A DNA stretch of 64,000 bases, from positions 17,176 through 81,175 of the forward strand of contig JARGOP010000010.1 of assembly GCA_029233965.1 (NCBI GenBank), given 5' to 3'. This DNA is from Verrucomicrobiales bacterium. Lineage in GTDB: Bacteria > Verrucomicrobiota > Verrucomicrobiia > Verrucomicrobiales > DEV007. Positions 52,020 to 60,447 of this stretch are shown piece by piece. Both the position numbers and the translations under genes were made by a program. Below the pieces are notes generated by a model that saw only the letters and a program-made list of their open reading frames with translations, was not told the origin of the DNA and did not search any database. Each line of letters starts with the position of its first letter. The stretch's first letter is position 1.

Positions 52020-52865
52020 GTGAAAAAATTTAGCGGACTTTTTATATTTTTGGTCGTCTTCGCTCTGTCGGGCGTGGTCATTCATCAGGTGCTCTACAAC
52101 AGCCTGGGAATCTTTGTCTGGTCGTTGCAGGAGAATCCGGAAACCGGTTCGAAGGGATTTGCCCGAACGACGCTGACTCCTGCGAGTACTCCGGAGGACG
52201 CGGAGCCCGAACCGGCCGGGAGCGAAGTAGTGACGAAAGAAGAGCCGCTGGAGGCAGCGCCTGCTCCCGAGGCCATTCCTGCCGGGGAGACGGAGCAAAG
52301 CGAGATCTCGTTGTTCAACGGTAAAGACCTCGGGAAGTGGGAATCGACGCAGTATGGCGGCGAGGGGGATGTCTTCGTCAATGAAGCGGGCAACCTTGAA
52401 TTCGGTTTCGGCGCGGTCATTACCGGCGTCAACTGGACCGGGGAAGTGCCGGCGCGGAGCAATTATGAAATTACTCTGGAGGCGATGAAACTCGACGGAT
52501 ACGACTTCTTTTGCGCTCTCACTTTCCCGGTGAAAGACAGCTATGCCACCTATGTTCTTGGAGGATGGGGCGGAGGCGTCGTCGGGATCTCAAGTGTGGA
52601 TGATCTCAATGCCTCGGAAAATGAGACGATGAATATCGAGGGATTTGAGAATGACCGGTGGTATCGGATCAAAGTTCGCGTCACCGATGATCGCCTTGAG
52701 GCATGGCTCGACGACGACCAAATGGTCAATCTTGCGCTGAAGGATAGAAAAATCAGCCTGTTGCCGGGAGATATTGAACTCTCTGTGCCGATCGGTTTGG
52801 CAAGTTTTCAAACCCGATCACAATTTAGAAACATTGTCTGGCGCAATCTCCCCGTAGCTGAGTAA
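52020..52865 (+). CDS. Membrane-anchored lamin-G/DUF1080-like protein
   Basis: A 281-residue protein. A membrane helix (KKFSGLFIFLVVFALSGVVI) is followed by a Pro/Glu/Ala-rich spacer and a sandwich domain that begins ISLFNGKDLGKWESTQYGG, the DUF1080 entry motif, and ends with ASFQTRSQFRNIVWRNLP. The middle (YEITLEAMKLDGYDFFCALT) resembles carbohydrate-binding sandwiches. Start placed at the GTG at 52020, right after a G-rich stretch and before the helix; an upstream TTG at 51924 would extend it with polar sequence. It may bind or cleave 3-keto-glycosides like the lipoprotein at 34992, but is anchored differently. Confidence 0.72.
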   Translation: MKKFSGLFIFLVVFALSGVVIHQVLYNSLGIFVWSLQENPETGSKGFARTTLTPASTPEDAEPEPAGSEVVTKEEPLEAAPAPEAIPAGETEQSEISLFNGKDLGKWESTQYGGEGDVFVNEAGNLEFGFGAVITGVNWTGEVPARSNYEITLEAMKLDGYDFFCALTFPVKDSYATYVLGGWGGGVVGISSVDDLNASENETMNIEGFENDRWYRIKVRVTDDRLEAWLDDDQMVNLALKDRKISLLPGDIELSVPIGLASFQTRSQFRNIVWRNLPVAE

Positions 52866-52959
52866 GGTAAGGTTTTGCCCGCCTCCCTTCATGGAAATTA
52901 TAAAATTGTCAAAAATTAAAATTATGGAGGGCTTAATTATCAACTTTTTGAACGAATCG

Positions 52960-52976
52960 CTTGACCCTGTGTCAAG
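52960..52976. promoter_or_regulatory. CTTGAC/GTCAAG inverted repeat in AT-rich leader
   Basis: CTTGAC (52960-52965), loop CCTGT, GTCAAG (52971-52976) in a 200-base AT-rich intergenic stretch (52866-53065) before the HTH-protein gene. The region is much more AT-rich than its neighbours and likely holds the promoter, but no convincing -35/-10 pair with 16-18 spacing was found. Possible operator. Confidence 0.3.
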
Positions 52977-53065
52977 ATGCTGTCTGGATATTTAAAAATT
53001 GTGGCCTGCTTCCAGCTTTACCCTCATTTTTTTAGTGACCCTCAACTCAAGTTTTTACCACCTAG

Positions 53066-54109
53066 ATGAACCTGCGCGACCAGCTTAAAGAAATTCTTCC
53101 TGACATTCTGCCAAGAAACCCGGCCCAGGCGATCAAGGGCACCGAACTCATCGAGATGGTGAAGCATCGGCTTAAGCAGGATTATTCGGACGCCACACTG
53201 CGTTATCACTTTTCGATCATGTCCTGTGATCCATCCTCACCGATTGCCAAGGTTGAGCAGGGACAGGGATATTATTTGAGAACCTCGACGATTCACAGTG
53301 TCAACAGTGCAAGGAATCTGTTTCATCAGAACTACGGCGGGGTATCTGATGAAGGCTCGATGGGTTCAGTGGATGTTGACGTAGCGCTGGCCCGCGCTGA
53401 AAAGTTCCGTGCCGTGGTTCAGCGTTACCTCGAATCGGTGCAGCAGTTTCCTTTCACCTTTAACGAGTCGTTTTCGTCGGATGCCGATGCCAACCGCTGG
53501 CGTGTCCCTGACATGGCTGTGGTCGATTGGGTCGCCTCCAGGGAAGTGGACAACGAGGTGATTCTCGAGCAGCAGAAACTGGAGGTGCATCGTCGTCTCG
53601 GTCAGGCGCCTTTCCGCGTTTCCAGCGTGAAGCTTCGTCTCGAGTTGAGTCATGCTTCGCACCTTGAAGACCTTTATCAGTGTCTTGCCACTTCGGAATG
53701 GGCCAACTCCGGGGAACTTCTTATCGCGGCGCCGATTAACGATGCGCGCCTCCTCGAAGAGGTTCGTCGTTTCGCCTCCCGCTACGGAGTCGGGGTGATC
53801 AGCTTCGGTCTTGATGCTGACATCCTTGACGACATGCCGGAGCCGGCCGCGATTGAAAATCTTTCTCCTGATGAATTTGATTCGATTCAGGGACTCCTTC
53901 AGATCCGCCGCTACGCGACGCCACAGTCCCAGCCCAGCTTTGATTGGAATCATGTCGCGGCCTCCTCGGTAGAGAACACGGACTTTGCCCGCTTCGAAAA
54001 GTGGATCGCCCGTTGTGTCACGGAAGAGCGCACCATGACTTCCCGCGAGTTTGAAGATCTTGAGCGCAAGCCGGCGGTGGCTGCGGTTTCTCAGGAATAC
54101 GTGGCCTGA
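53066..54109 (+). CDS. HTH protein with a putative degenerate PD-(D/E)XK-like domain
   Basis: A 347-residue cytoplasmic protein. Residues 1-75 look like a winged HTH (AIKGTELIEMVKHRLKQDYS; TLRYHFSIMSCD; QGQGYYLR). The second half contains WRVPDMAVVDWVASREV and then SSVKLRLELSHASHLEDLYQ and TSEWANSGELLIAAP, which resemble HTH-nuclease proteins of the COG2958 type, where a PD and an E-x-K are catalytic. Here PD is present but the E-x-K reads S-V-K, so catalysis is doubtful. No neighbouring methylase or defence gene supports restriction. It ends before a strong terminator and is transcribed alone. Confidence 0.5.
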   Translation: MNLRDQLKEILPDILPRNPAQAIKGTELIEMVKHRLKQDYSDATLRYHFSIMSCDPSSPIAKVEQGQGYYLRTSTIHSVNSARNLFHQNYGGVSDEGSMGSVDVDVALARAEKFRAVVQRYLESVQQFPFTFNESFSSDADANRWRVPDMAVVDWVASREVDNEVILEQQKLEVHRRLGQAPFRVSSVKLRLELSHASHLEDLYQCLATSEWANSGELLIAAPINDARLLEEVRRFASRYGVGVISFGLDADILDDMPEPAAIENLSPDEFDSIQGLLQIRRYATPQSQPSFDWNHVAASSVENTDFARFEKWIARCVTEERTMTSREFEDLERKPAVAAVSQEYVA

Positions 54110-54146
54110 TTTTTTCCTCCCCTTGGTAGACAGGAATCTTATGAGA

Positions 54147-54180
54147 GGCGTCCCGTGGAAGCGGGGCGCCTTTTTTCTTT
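54147..54180 (+). terminator. Intrinsic terminator of the HTH-protein gene
   Basis: GGCGTCCCG (54147-54155), loop TGGAAG, CGGGGCGCC (54162-54170) with one G-U pair, followed by TTTTTTCTTT. Strong intrinsic terminator 38 bases after the stop codon. Confidence 0.9.
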
Positions 54181-54191
54181 CCGGTGAGCTT

Positions 54192-54231
54192 TTACAACTT
54201 CCTGACAACCCTTTTACAGGGCCATGACAAC
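54192..54231 (+). promoter_or_regulatory. Four direct 7-mer repeats at 11-base period (Pho-box-like operator)
   Basis: TTACAAC (54192-54198), TGACAAC (54203-54209), TTACAGG (54214-54220) and TGACAAC (54225-54231) are spaced exactly 11 bases apart, start to start, sharing T-(T/G)-A-C-A. This is the architecture of PhoB/PhoP boxes, where each 7-mer binds one winged-helix monomer. It ends 29 bases before the ATG of the vWA gene, which is followed by a histidine kinase and an OmpR/PhoB-type regulator. No clear -10 is seen between repeat and ATG. Confidence 0.6.
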
Positions 54232-54260
54232 TGATTCGGAAACCGCGCGATCTTCTCTGC

Positions 54261-55613
54261 ATGGACAAGATCCGAATCAAATCAATGTTGGCGCTCGGGG
54301 CAGTGATGCTCGCGGGCATGAATCCTTTCGTCTCAGGACACGGTGACATCCTGCCTTTGAAGGTGAAGACCGAGGTCGATCGACCACTCATTCATCAGAG
54401 CAAAGACGAGCAGAAAGTGGTCATTAAAATCGAAGTCACCGGCGAGCAAATGCCGGTTGGTGAGCGAATGCCGCTCAATCTTGCGATCGTATTGGACCGC
54501 AGCGGCTCAATGTCGGGAGGAAAGCTTGAGCAGGCGAAGCAGGCCGCGGAGATGCTGGTGGATCAATTGGAGAGCGATGACGTTCTTTCGCTCGTGGTTT
54601 ACGAGTCGGAGGTTGAGGTCGTTCTCTCCGCCGGGCGGATTGGAAAACGCCATGCTGAGATCAAGCGCCTCATCCGTCGCATTGAGACTGGAGGCAGCAC
54701 GGCCCTCTATGGAGGGGTGGAGAAAGGGGGGGAAGAGCTTAGTGAATTCCTTTCCAAAGAACGAATCAACCGTGTCATTCTCCTTTCCGACGGCATCGCC
54801 AACGTCGGGCCGGGTAGCAATCGCGAGATCGCGCAGTTGGGTTCCCGTCTCGCGAGGGAGGGCATGTCCGTGACCACGATCGGTCTCGGCGGCGACTACA
54901 ACGAAGCGCTGATGACGGCACTCGCTGAAGCGAGCGATGCCAACTACTACTACGTGGCCGATGTCGAGACCCTTCCTGAGGTGTTCCGGAACGAACTGGG
55001 CGAATTGAAGAGTCTTGTCGCCCGTGACTTCGTCATCGAGATTCGCTGCCCGAAGGGGGTGCGTCCGATTCGCTTCCTCGGTCGCCCTGACGAACTCAAG
55101 TCGCAGACGGGCAGCCTCACCTTTGGAACGCTCGCGAGCGGTCAGACGCGTGAACTCTTTCTTGAGTGCGAAGTCAGTCCGGAGGTTCAGGGTAGTCTTA
55201 CGGAAATTGCGGTCGTTTCTGCCGCGTTCGAAGACCTCAAGCAGGGGAAAAGGGCAAGGATTGATGACCGGACCGTGGTCGTCGGCTACACCGAGGATTC
55301 AGAGCTCGCCGGGAAGAGCGTGAACCAGGCGATTCGCGCCGAATCGGTGATCTACGCCAACGCAGTCGAAACCGAGAGAACTCTCTCCTACGCTGACTCC
55401 GGCGACATCGAAGCTTCCCGGGCGAATATCGTGAAGCAGAAGGCTGAATTGAACGCGGTGTATGCCGCCGCCCCGGAGGCTCAAAAGGCGACCCTGCGGG
55501 AGGAAATCAGCGCTCTCGAAGACACCGAGAAAGATCTCGAGTCGGACAGCCTCTCCAAAGAGCAGCGGAAAAAGCTCTCGATCGGTTCCTTTTTGAAACG
55601 CAACGCGAAGTAG
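54261..55613 (+). CDS. Exported vWA-domain protein
   Basis: A 450-residue protein with a signal peptide or anchor (residues 1-25). The vWA domain (about 70-245) has an intact MIDAS: LDRSGSMSGG (Asp79, Ser81, Ser83), Thr in GGSTALYGG and Asp in LLSDGIANVGPG, so it should bind a metal and a protein ligand. A beta-sandwich follows, as in inter-alpha-trypsin-inhibitor-like and YfbK-like proteins, and a charged helical C-terminus. It stands behind the 11-base-period repeat and ahead of a kinase-regulator pair; a terminator separates it from the kinase gene. A link to envelope or nutrient stress is inferred. Confidence 0.85.
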   Translation: MDKIRIKSMLALGAVMLAGMNPFVSGHGDILPLKVKTEVDRPLIHQSKDEQKVVIKIEVTGEQMPVGERMPLNLAIVLDRSGSMSGGKLEQAKQAAEMLVDQLESDDVLSLVVYESEVEVVLSAGRIGKRHAEIKRLIRRIETGGSTALYGGVEKGGEELSEFLSKERINRVILLSDGIANVGPGSNREIAQLGSRLAREGMSVTTIGLGGDYNEALMTALAEASDANYYYVADVETLPEVFRNELGELKSLVARDFVIEIRCPKGVRPIRFLGRPDELKSQTGSLTFGTLASGQTRELFLECEVSPEVQGSLTEIAVVSAAFEDLKQGKRARIDDRTVVVGYTEDSELAGKSVNQAIRAESVIYANAVETERTLSYADSGDIEASRANIVKQKAELNAVYAAAPEAQKATLREEISALEDTEKDLESDSLSKEQRKKLSIGSFLKRNAK

Positions 55614-55635
55614 GCTGATGCCGGGTGACGCAAGC

Positions 55636-55663
55636 GGGCGGGTCTCAGCAGGCCCGCCCTTTT
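55636..55663 (+). terminator. Intrinsic terminator/attenuator between the vWA and kinase genes
   Basis: GGGCGGGTCT (55636-55645), loop CAGC, AGGCCCGCCC (55650-55659) with one G-T wobble, then TTTT. It lies 22 bases after the vWA stop and 43 bases before the kinase ATG, so it may lower kinase expression relative to the vWA gene rather than end the operon fully. Confidence 0.75.
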
Positions 55664-55705
55664 CCGTGAAGCGATCTTTGTCGAAGCGTGGTAGGCTTCC
55701 CCACC

Positions 55706-57691
55706 ATGAAACGAATTGCCCTGGTCTTCTTCCTCGCGATTCTGCTGCCCTCGATTCTGCTGGCAGTGATGGCGATTCGTTCAGTTCGCGATCAGTCCCT
55801 GATCCTCAACAGTCAGCGGGCGATGTTCTATCAGTCGACCTGTGATTCCGTGGCCGCTGAGATCAACTTGTTCATGGATGAAGTTCGTGTCTTTCACGGG
55901 CAGCTCATCGACGAACTCGCCCGACGTCAGAAATCGGGGTTGGTCGAAACTTTCGACGAGGCGATTACGGATGCATGGTCTCAGGCTGCGGTTGGTGCGG
56001 TCGTGAGCAGTGAGGGCATCATCATTTCTCCTCTCGTTGGTGAGTCAGCCGCCGCGGATTCCTTTCTTGCAAACCATCGGGATTTCCTCATGAATGAGCG
56101 CACCGTCGAGGTCTACCAGGCTCCTCCAGTGCTCAACAGTGAAGTATCGATCGTCGAGGATAATTCCGCTTCGAGAGGTGCGGCCGGTTCTTTTTCCAAA
56201 GTTGCCCCCTCACGATCTCTTGAGGATGCGGAAGCCTCCGTCGCCGGGGAACCGCAGCGATCCAAACTCAAAGTCGGAATCGTCCAGAATAAGTTGGAGG
56301 GCTTCCGCTTCGAGGAGCCTTCGAAAGAATCAGGGCCGGAACTCTCAGATGTCGCGGAATTGCGGGTTCCGGCCGCTGCTCCGAAAGTAATGCAGCAGCG
56401 GAACGTGATGCCGACTCAGTCATCCGTGCCGTTGAGCGAATCTCTCTCTCCCCTGCTTGAGGAAGCACGTGAGACTCAGGCCACCACAAACGTTTCGCGA
56501 CTGAGCGCTGCCGAAGTGAAATCAACTGATTTGATTGCCGCGGAGTCAGGGGCCGTGAGTCGGCTCATCGATGGAGAGCTTCATATTCTGCTGTGGGAAA
56601 AGAGTCCGCGTCTTCCGGGCTACACCTTCTGGACGGAGCTGGATCTGCAAACGATCCGCGAAGATCTTGAACTCCTTCTTACGGAACTCCCGTTTGCCTC
56701 ACAGGAAGCGGTTTCCGTCGCCCTTCTGGATTCGGACGGTGAAATGGTCACTCAGACAGAGCCCGGATTCACGACAGACTGGAGCCTCCCGTTTGTGGCT
56801 TCCGAAGTGGGGCAGATTCTGCCGCGCTGGGAGGTCGCGACCTATTTTCTGAATCCTGATTCCCTCAACGAATCGGCGAGGACCCTTCGCTGGACCCTTT
56901 CCCTGATCGTGGTTTCGCTGCTTGTTGCGGTCGCGGTGGGGAGCTTTCTGATCCTCAAAGCGGTGCGCTACGAAATGCAGTTGGCGACGCGTAAGACGGA
57001 TTTCGTGAGCAACGTGAGTCATGAATTAAAGACTCCACTGACCTCCATCCGGATGTTTTCCGAGTTGCTTGCGAGGGGAGGGGAAGCGGATCTCGAAAAG
57101 ACGAGAAACTACGCCGGAATCGTGCACAAAGAGTCGGAGAGATTGAGTCGCCTGATCAATCGGCTTCTGGATTTTTCGCGCCTGGATCGCGACGAGATGA
57201 CTCTCAAGGCTGGTCCGGTCGATCTAAGCCGACTGGTGAAGGACAGTGTTGCGACCTTTGAAATGCAGCTCGAAGCCGATGCGATGAATATTCAGATCGA
57301 AGAGAGAGTGGATCAGCCTTTGGTCGTCATCGGGGATCAGGATGCTCTCGAACAGGTGATCTTGAACCTCCTCAGCAATGCCGGGAAATACGCCGCAGAT
57401 GGAGGAGAGATTCGAGTCGTCGTTGCCGCCCCGGGCGAAGAGAAAGCGGTGCTCCGCGTTGAGGATCGCGGGAAAGGGGTCCCCCGGAGCCTGCGCGAGA
57501 AGGTCTTCGAAAAGTTTTACCGGATCGACGATTCCATCCATGCCGGGGTGGATGGTTCGGGTATCGGTCTGGCGCTGAGCCGTCAACTGGTTGAAAAGCA
57601 CGGCGGTGAAATCCGGTGTGAACCGCGCGACGGCGGCGGAAGTTCTTTCGTCATTGAACTGCCCCTGAGGAACCCCCATGAAGAAGAGTGA
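55706..57691 (+). CDS. Sensor histidine kinase with large extracytoplasmic domain
   Basis: A 661-residue membrane kinase. The first helix (RIALVFFLAILLPSILLAV) and a second near residues 393-413 enclose an extracytoplasmic sensor of about 370 residues with a long Ser/Glu-rich, apparently disordered middle and no recognised fold. The HisKA domain has His439 in NVSHELKTPL; the ATPase domain shows NLLSNAGKYA (N box), DRGKGVP (G1), FEKFYRID (F box) and GSGIGLALSRQLVEKHGG (G2). Start placed at ATG 55706; a GTG at 55688 adds six residues. The response regulator gene overlaps its end by 14 bases, so the two are a cognate pair. Confidence 0.93.
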   Translation: MKRIALVFFLAILLPSILLAVMAIRSVRDQSLILNSQRAMFYQSTCDSVAAEINLFMDEVRVFHGQLIDELARRQKSGLVETFDEAITDAWSQAAVGAVVSSEGIIISPLVGESAAADSFLANHRDFLMNERTVEVYQAPPVLNSEVSIVEDNSASRGAAGSFSKVAPSRSLEDAEASVAGEPQRSKLKVGIVQNKLEGFRFEEPSKESGPELSDVAELRVPAAAPKVMQQRNVMPTQSSVPLSESLSPLLEEARETQATTNVSRLSAAEVKSTDLIAAESGAVSRLIDGELHILLWEKSPRLPGYTFWTELDLQTIREDLELLLTELPFASQEAVSVALLDSDGEMVTQTEPGFTTDWSLPFVASEVGQILPRWEVATYFLNPDSLNESARTLRWTLSLIVVSLLVAVAVGSFLILKAVRYEMQLATRKTDFVSNVSHELKTPLTSIRMFSELLARGGEADLEKTRNYAGIVHKESERLSRLINRLLDFSRLDRDEMTLKAGPVDLSRLVKDSVATFEMQLEADAMNIQIEERVDQPLVVIGDQDALEQVILNLLSNAGKYAADGGEIRVVVAAPGEEKAVLRVEDRGKGVPRSLREKVFEKFYRIDDSIHAGVDGSGIGLALSRQLVEKHGGEIRCEPRDGGGSSFVIELPLRNPHEEE

Positions 57692-58385
57692 TATCACCAT
57701 TTTTATCGTCGAAGATGACACCAGCATCCGCTTTGGGCTGGAAGAGATCCTGAAAGTTGAGGGCTTCTCAGTGGTCTCATGCGGGAATGGCGGGGTTGCG
57801 ATTGAGGGGATTGGAGAAGCGCTGCCGGATCTCATCATTCTCGACGTCATGTTGCCGGGTAAGAGTGGCTACGAGATTGCTGCGGAACTCCGCAAAACAG
57901 GCTGCCGGATTCCCATTCTCATGTTGACCGCGAAGGGGCAGGAGATGGACAAGGTGGCCGGCTTGAACAGCGGGGCGGATGACTACGTGACGAAGCCCTT
58001 CGGGATCAGTGAATTGCTCGCGCGGGTCAATGCACTGCTCCGACGCTCCTGCGACTGGGGAAACAGTGAGGCGGCCGCCGGTGAGGCGGGGGTCATTCCG
58101 CTCGGTCGCGCGGAGATCGATCTCGAAAACTACGCTGTGAATCTCGAAGGGGAAACTGCGGCTCTCACCCCGCGGGAGCGCGAACTGATTATTTTCCTGC
58201 TGCAGCATCGGGGGCAGGTCCTGAGTCGCGACCGGATCCTCGAGGCGGTCTGGGGAGTGAAGTATTTCGGCACCACGAGGACGCTGGATCAATGCGTTGC
58301 CCAGGTCCGGAAAAAGATCGGGGACCACGGGCGCACCGCTGAGTATCTCCTCACCGTCCACGGGGTCGGCTACAAGCTGGTCTAG
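57678..58385 (+). CDS. OmpR/PhoB-family response regulator
   Basis: A 235-residue transcription regulator. The receiver domain has the acidic pair EDD near residue 12, phosphoacceptor Asp56 in ILDVMLPG, Thr in MLTAKG and Lys in VTKPFG. The C-terminal winged helix has LTPRERELIIFLLQHRGQVL, RDRILEAVWG and the wing VHGVGYKLV. Family members bind head-to-tail direct repeats with about 11-base spacing, exactly what stands before the vWA gene 3.4 kb upstream, so that site is its likely target, or that of a true PhoB elsewhere. Confidence 0.93.
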   Translation: MKKSDITIFIVEDDTSIRFGLEEILKVEGFSVVSCGNGGVAIEGIGEALPDLIILDVMLPGKSGYEIAAELRKTGCRIPILMLTAKGQEMDKVAGLNSGADDYVTKPFGISELLARVNALLRRSCDWGNSEAAAGEAGVIPLGRAEIDLENYAVNLEGETAALTPRERELIIFLLQHRGQVLSRDRILEAVWGVKYFGTTRTLDQCVAQVRKKIGDHGRTAEYLLTVHGVGYKLV

Positions 58386-58467
58386 TTTCGGTGAGCCCCG
58401 GGGATGTTTCTAATTGCCGGGGCGACAGCAGAGATATCCCGGGTTCGCTGCTGACAAATTCCCGGAA

Positions 58468-58503
58468 AAAACGGAGTTCAGGTCCATCCTGATTTACCGT
58501 TTT
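58468..58503 (+). terminator. Probable terminator of the kinase-regulator operon
   Basis: AAAACGG (58468-58474) pairs with CCGTTTT (58497-58503), enclosing a second stem TCAGG (58478-58482)/CCTGA (58488-58492). Only four T follow directly on the plus strand. A GCCCCGG/CCGGGGC stem lies just upstream (58395-58423). Together they probably end the regulator transcript. Confidence 0.4.
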
Positions 58504-58545
58504 GACGTACCGAATGCGGACGAAGGAATCTGATAGCATGAAAAG

Positions 58546-59751
58546 ATGAAACGACTCACGATTGCGCTCTTACTGGCTCTTTTCATCTCAAAAGGAGAGG
58601 GACAGGAATCGCCCCCGGCGGAAATTCATGCGGCGGAATTTGAAACCCTGCAGGAAGCGATCGACGCGCTACCCGGGGCCGGGGGCATTGTCCGTTTGCC
58701 ACCGGGTAATTTTGAAATCACAGAGCCACTCCGCCTTTCCACCCCGGAAACCAAGCTCGCCGGTTCGGGGCCATCGACCCACATTCAGAACAAGAACGAA
58801 GAAGGTCAACCTGCCTTGATTCTTGAATCACCTCTGAGGGCAACCGACCCCAAGGCAAAACTCTGGCGGATTGAGGTGGCCCACCTTCGTATCTCCGGAA
58901 CGGAGAAGAGCGGAGACGGGATCCGGGCAAACGGGATCCAGGAAATTTTCATTCACGGTGTTTCGATTGATCATCATGGCGGTCACGGTATCGCCCTGAT
59001 CGATTGCTATGAAGACCCGCGGGTCTCTGACTCCATTCTCACCTACAACAAGCAGGCGGGTCTCTTCATCGACGCGGGCCATGACATCGTCGTCAACGCC
59101 AATCACTTCGAAGAAAACAATGACGCGGTGCACTGCGTTGACAGTTTCAATCTCTGCATGAACGGAAACAACCTCGATGATCATCTCGGCAACGGAGTCG
59201 TCATCGAAAACACCTACGGTTCGGTCATCTCGGGAAACATGATCGAAGAATGCAACGGTACTGCGATCATTCTCGATCGCGACTGCTACGGAATCACTCT
59301 CTCCGCAAATGTGATCGCGCATGACATGAAGGGCGGCATTGACCTTCGCGACGCGCACGGATGCGGCGTTTCCGGGAACACCTTCACTCTTGTTCATGGT
59401 TTCGGCGTTCGCGTGGGACCGGGGAGCAGTCGGATCGCAATCTCGGCTAACGCGTTTTCCAACAGCTATATCGGGAACGGGGAAATCAAGCGTCCTGTCG
59501 AGCACGAGAAGCCGATCCAACGCGACGCGGGCGCCGGCATCGTCCTCGAACAAACCAGCCACCACGCCATTTCCGGGAACACGTTTACGGGACTCGATGG
59601 TGCTGCGATCACTGCGGACGAAGCCACACGAAACCTGGTCATCACCGGCAATCTGGTAACGGACATCGGTCGCAGGGAGGAAGGAAACACGGAGCCCTTC
59701 CTCCTGCCCGACGATGAATCGATTCTTGTAAAAAACAACCTCACCGACTGA
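58546..59751 (+). CDS. Exported right-handed parallel beta-helix protein
   Basis: A 401-residue protein with a signal peptide (residues 1-20). After EFETLQEAIDALPGAGGIVRL, the typical entry of pectate-lyase-like folds, it contains repeated turns of the NosD/PbH1 type (for example NGNNLDDHLGNGVVIENTYG and SGNMIEECNGTAII). Such proteins bind or cleave polysaccharides, often as lyases or epimerases; no catalytic residues can be pinned down by eye. It stands alone, with no promoter of clear quality upstream. Confidence 0.82.
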   Translation: MKRLTIALLLALFISKGEGQESPPAEIHAAEFETLQEAIDALPGAGGIVRLPPGNFEITEPLRLSTPETKLAGSGPSTHIQNKNEEGQPALILESPLRATDPKAKLWRIEVAHLRISGTEKSGDGIRANGIQEIFIHGVSIDHHGGHGIALIDCYEDPRVSDSILTYNKQAGLFIDAGHDIVVNANHFEENNDAVHCVDSFNLCMNGNNLDDHLGNGVVIENTYGSVISGNMIEECNGTAIILDRDCYGITLSANVIAHDMKGGIDLRDAHGCGVSGNTFTLVHGFGVRVGPGSSRIAISANAFSNSYIGNGEIKRPVEHEKPIQRDAGAGIVLEQTSHHAISGNTFTGLDGAAITADEATRNLVITGNLVTDIGRREEGNTEPFLLPDDESILVKNNLTD

Positions 59752-59787
59752 GCCGCACCCTGAGTGTCATCTCTTTTCAACGGACCT

Positions 59788-60444
59788 CTATTCTTCAAAA
59801 CCGGGCAGCATCGCCTGCCTGACGGGACCTTCGTGGCGATCCGGATTCTTCAGCGGATTCTCGCAGCGAAAGAGAGTGAGGTTTCCGTCGCCGGAATCCA
59901 GCAGGGATCGCGGGTCGGCGCTCTCAAGGAATTCGGTGAACTGCTCCGGTTGGAGGAAGGCAGGCATGCGATCGTGGATTGTGGCGATGGAACCTTTTGC
60001 CCGGGTGGTCAGCATCGTGTAGCACGCCGTTGCCAGGGATGAGGAGGACGGGGCCGGTTCCCAGAGACCCGCCGCCCAGAGGAGGTTTTCACCCCCGGCA
60101 GGTTCAAATGCGTAGGTCTGTTTGTTCCCGGCAGCTCCGGTCCATTCGTAGAACGTGGCAACCGGAATGAGGCAGCGCCGCCGGTTCCGCCAGGCGCCGG
60201 ACCACATCCCATCGAGCTTGTCGGATCGCGCATTGTTGACGCAAGGATTGAATTCCCTCGCAAAGCCCCAGCGCATCGTCGATGCCGTCGGCGATCCGTC
60301 CTCCAGTGTAACAACGAGCCCCGGATCGGTCTTGCGAATGCCCCAGGCCTTGCGCGAATCCTTGAGGGCGCGGGCGACGGCTTCCTCCCAGTCATCGCGC
60401 GAACGGTGACGCAGAGCCCTTCCCATGTCGTAGAGATTGCACAT
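59788..60444 (-). CDS. HMCES/YedK family abasic-site shielding protein
   Basis: Crosslinks to abasic sites in single-stranded DNA and protects them. The 218-residue protein starts MCNLYDM, exposing Cys2 after Met removal, which forms the thiazolidine crosslink. Also present are NNARSDKLDG, RCLIPVATFYEW with the active-site Glu, and TIHDRMPAFL with the catalytic His. Family length is normal. The ATG at 60444 is fixed by the Cys2 requirement. The acetyltransferase gene ends three bases upstream, implying co-transcription. Confidence 0.93.
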   Translation of the reverse strand: MCNLYDMGRALRHRSRDDWEEAVARALKDSRKAWGIRKTDPGLVVTLEDGSPTASTMRWGFAREFNPCVNNARSDKLDGMWSGAWRNRRRCLIPVATFYEWTGAAGNKQTYAFEPAGGENLLWAAGLWEPAPSSSSLATACYTMLTTRAKGSIATIHDRMPAFLQPEQFTEFLESADPRSLLDSGDGNLTLFRCENPLKNPDRHEGPVRQAMLPGFEE

Positions 60445-60447
60445 GGT

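Noticed and set aside
53066-54109. HTH/nuclease-like gene considered as part of a restriction or defence island
   Set aside because: No methylase, helicase-nuclease, integrase or phage gene lies nearby, and the second catalytic motif seems lost.
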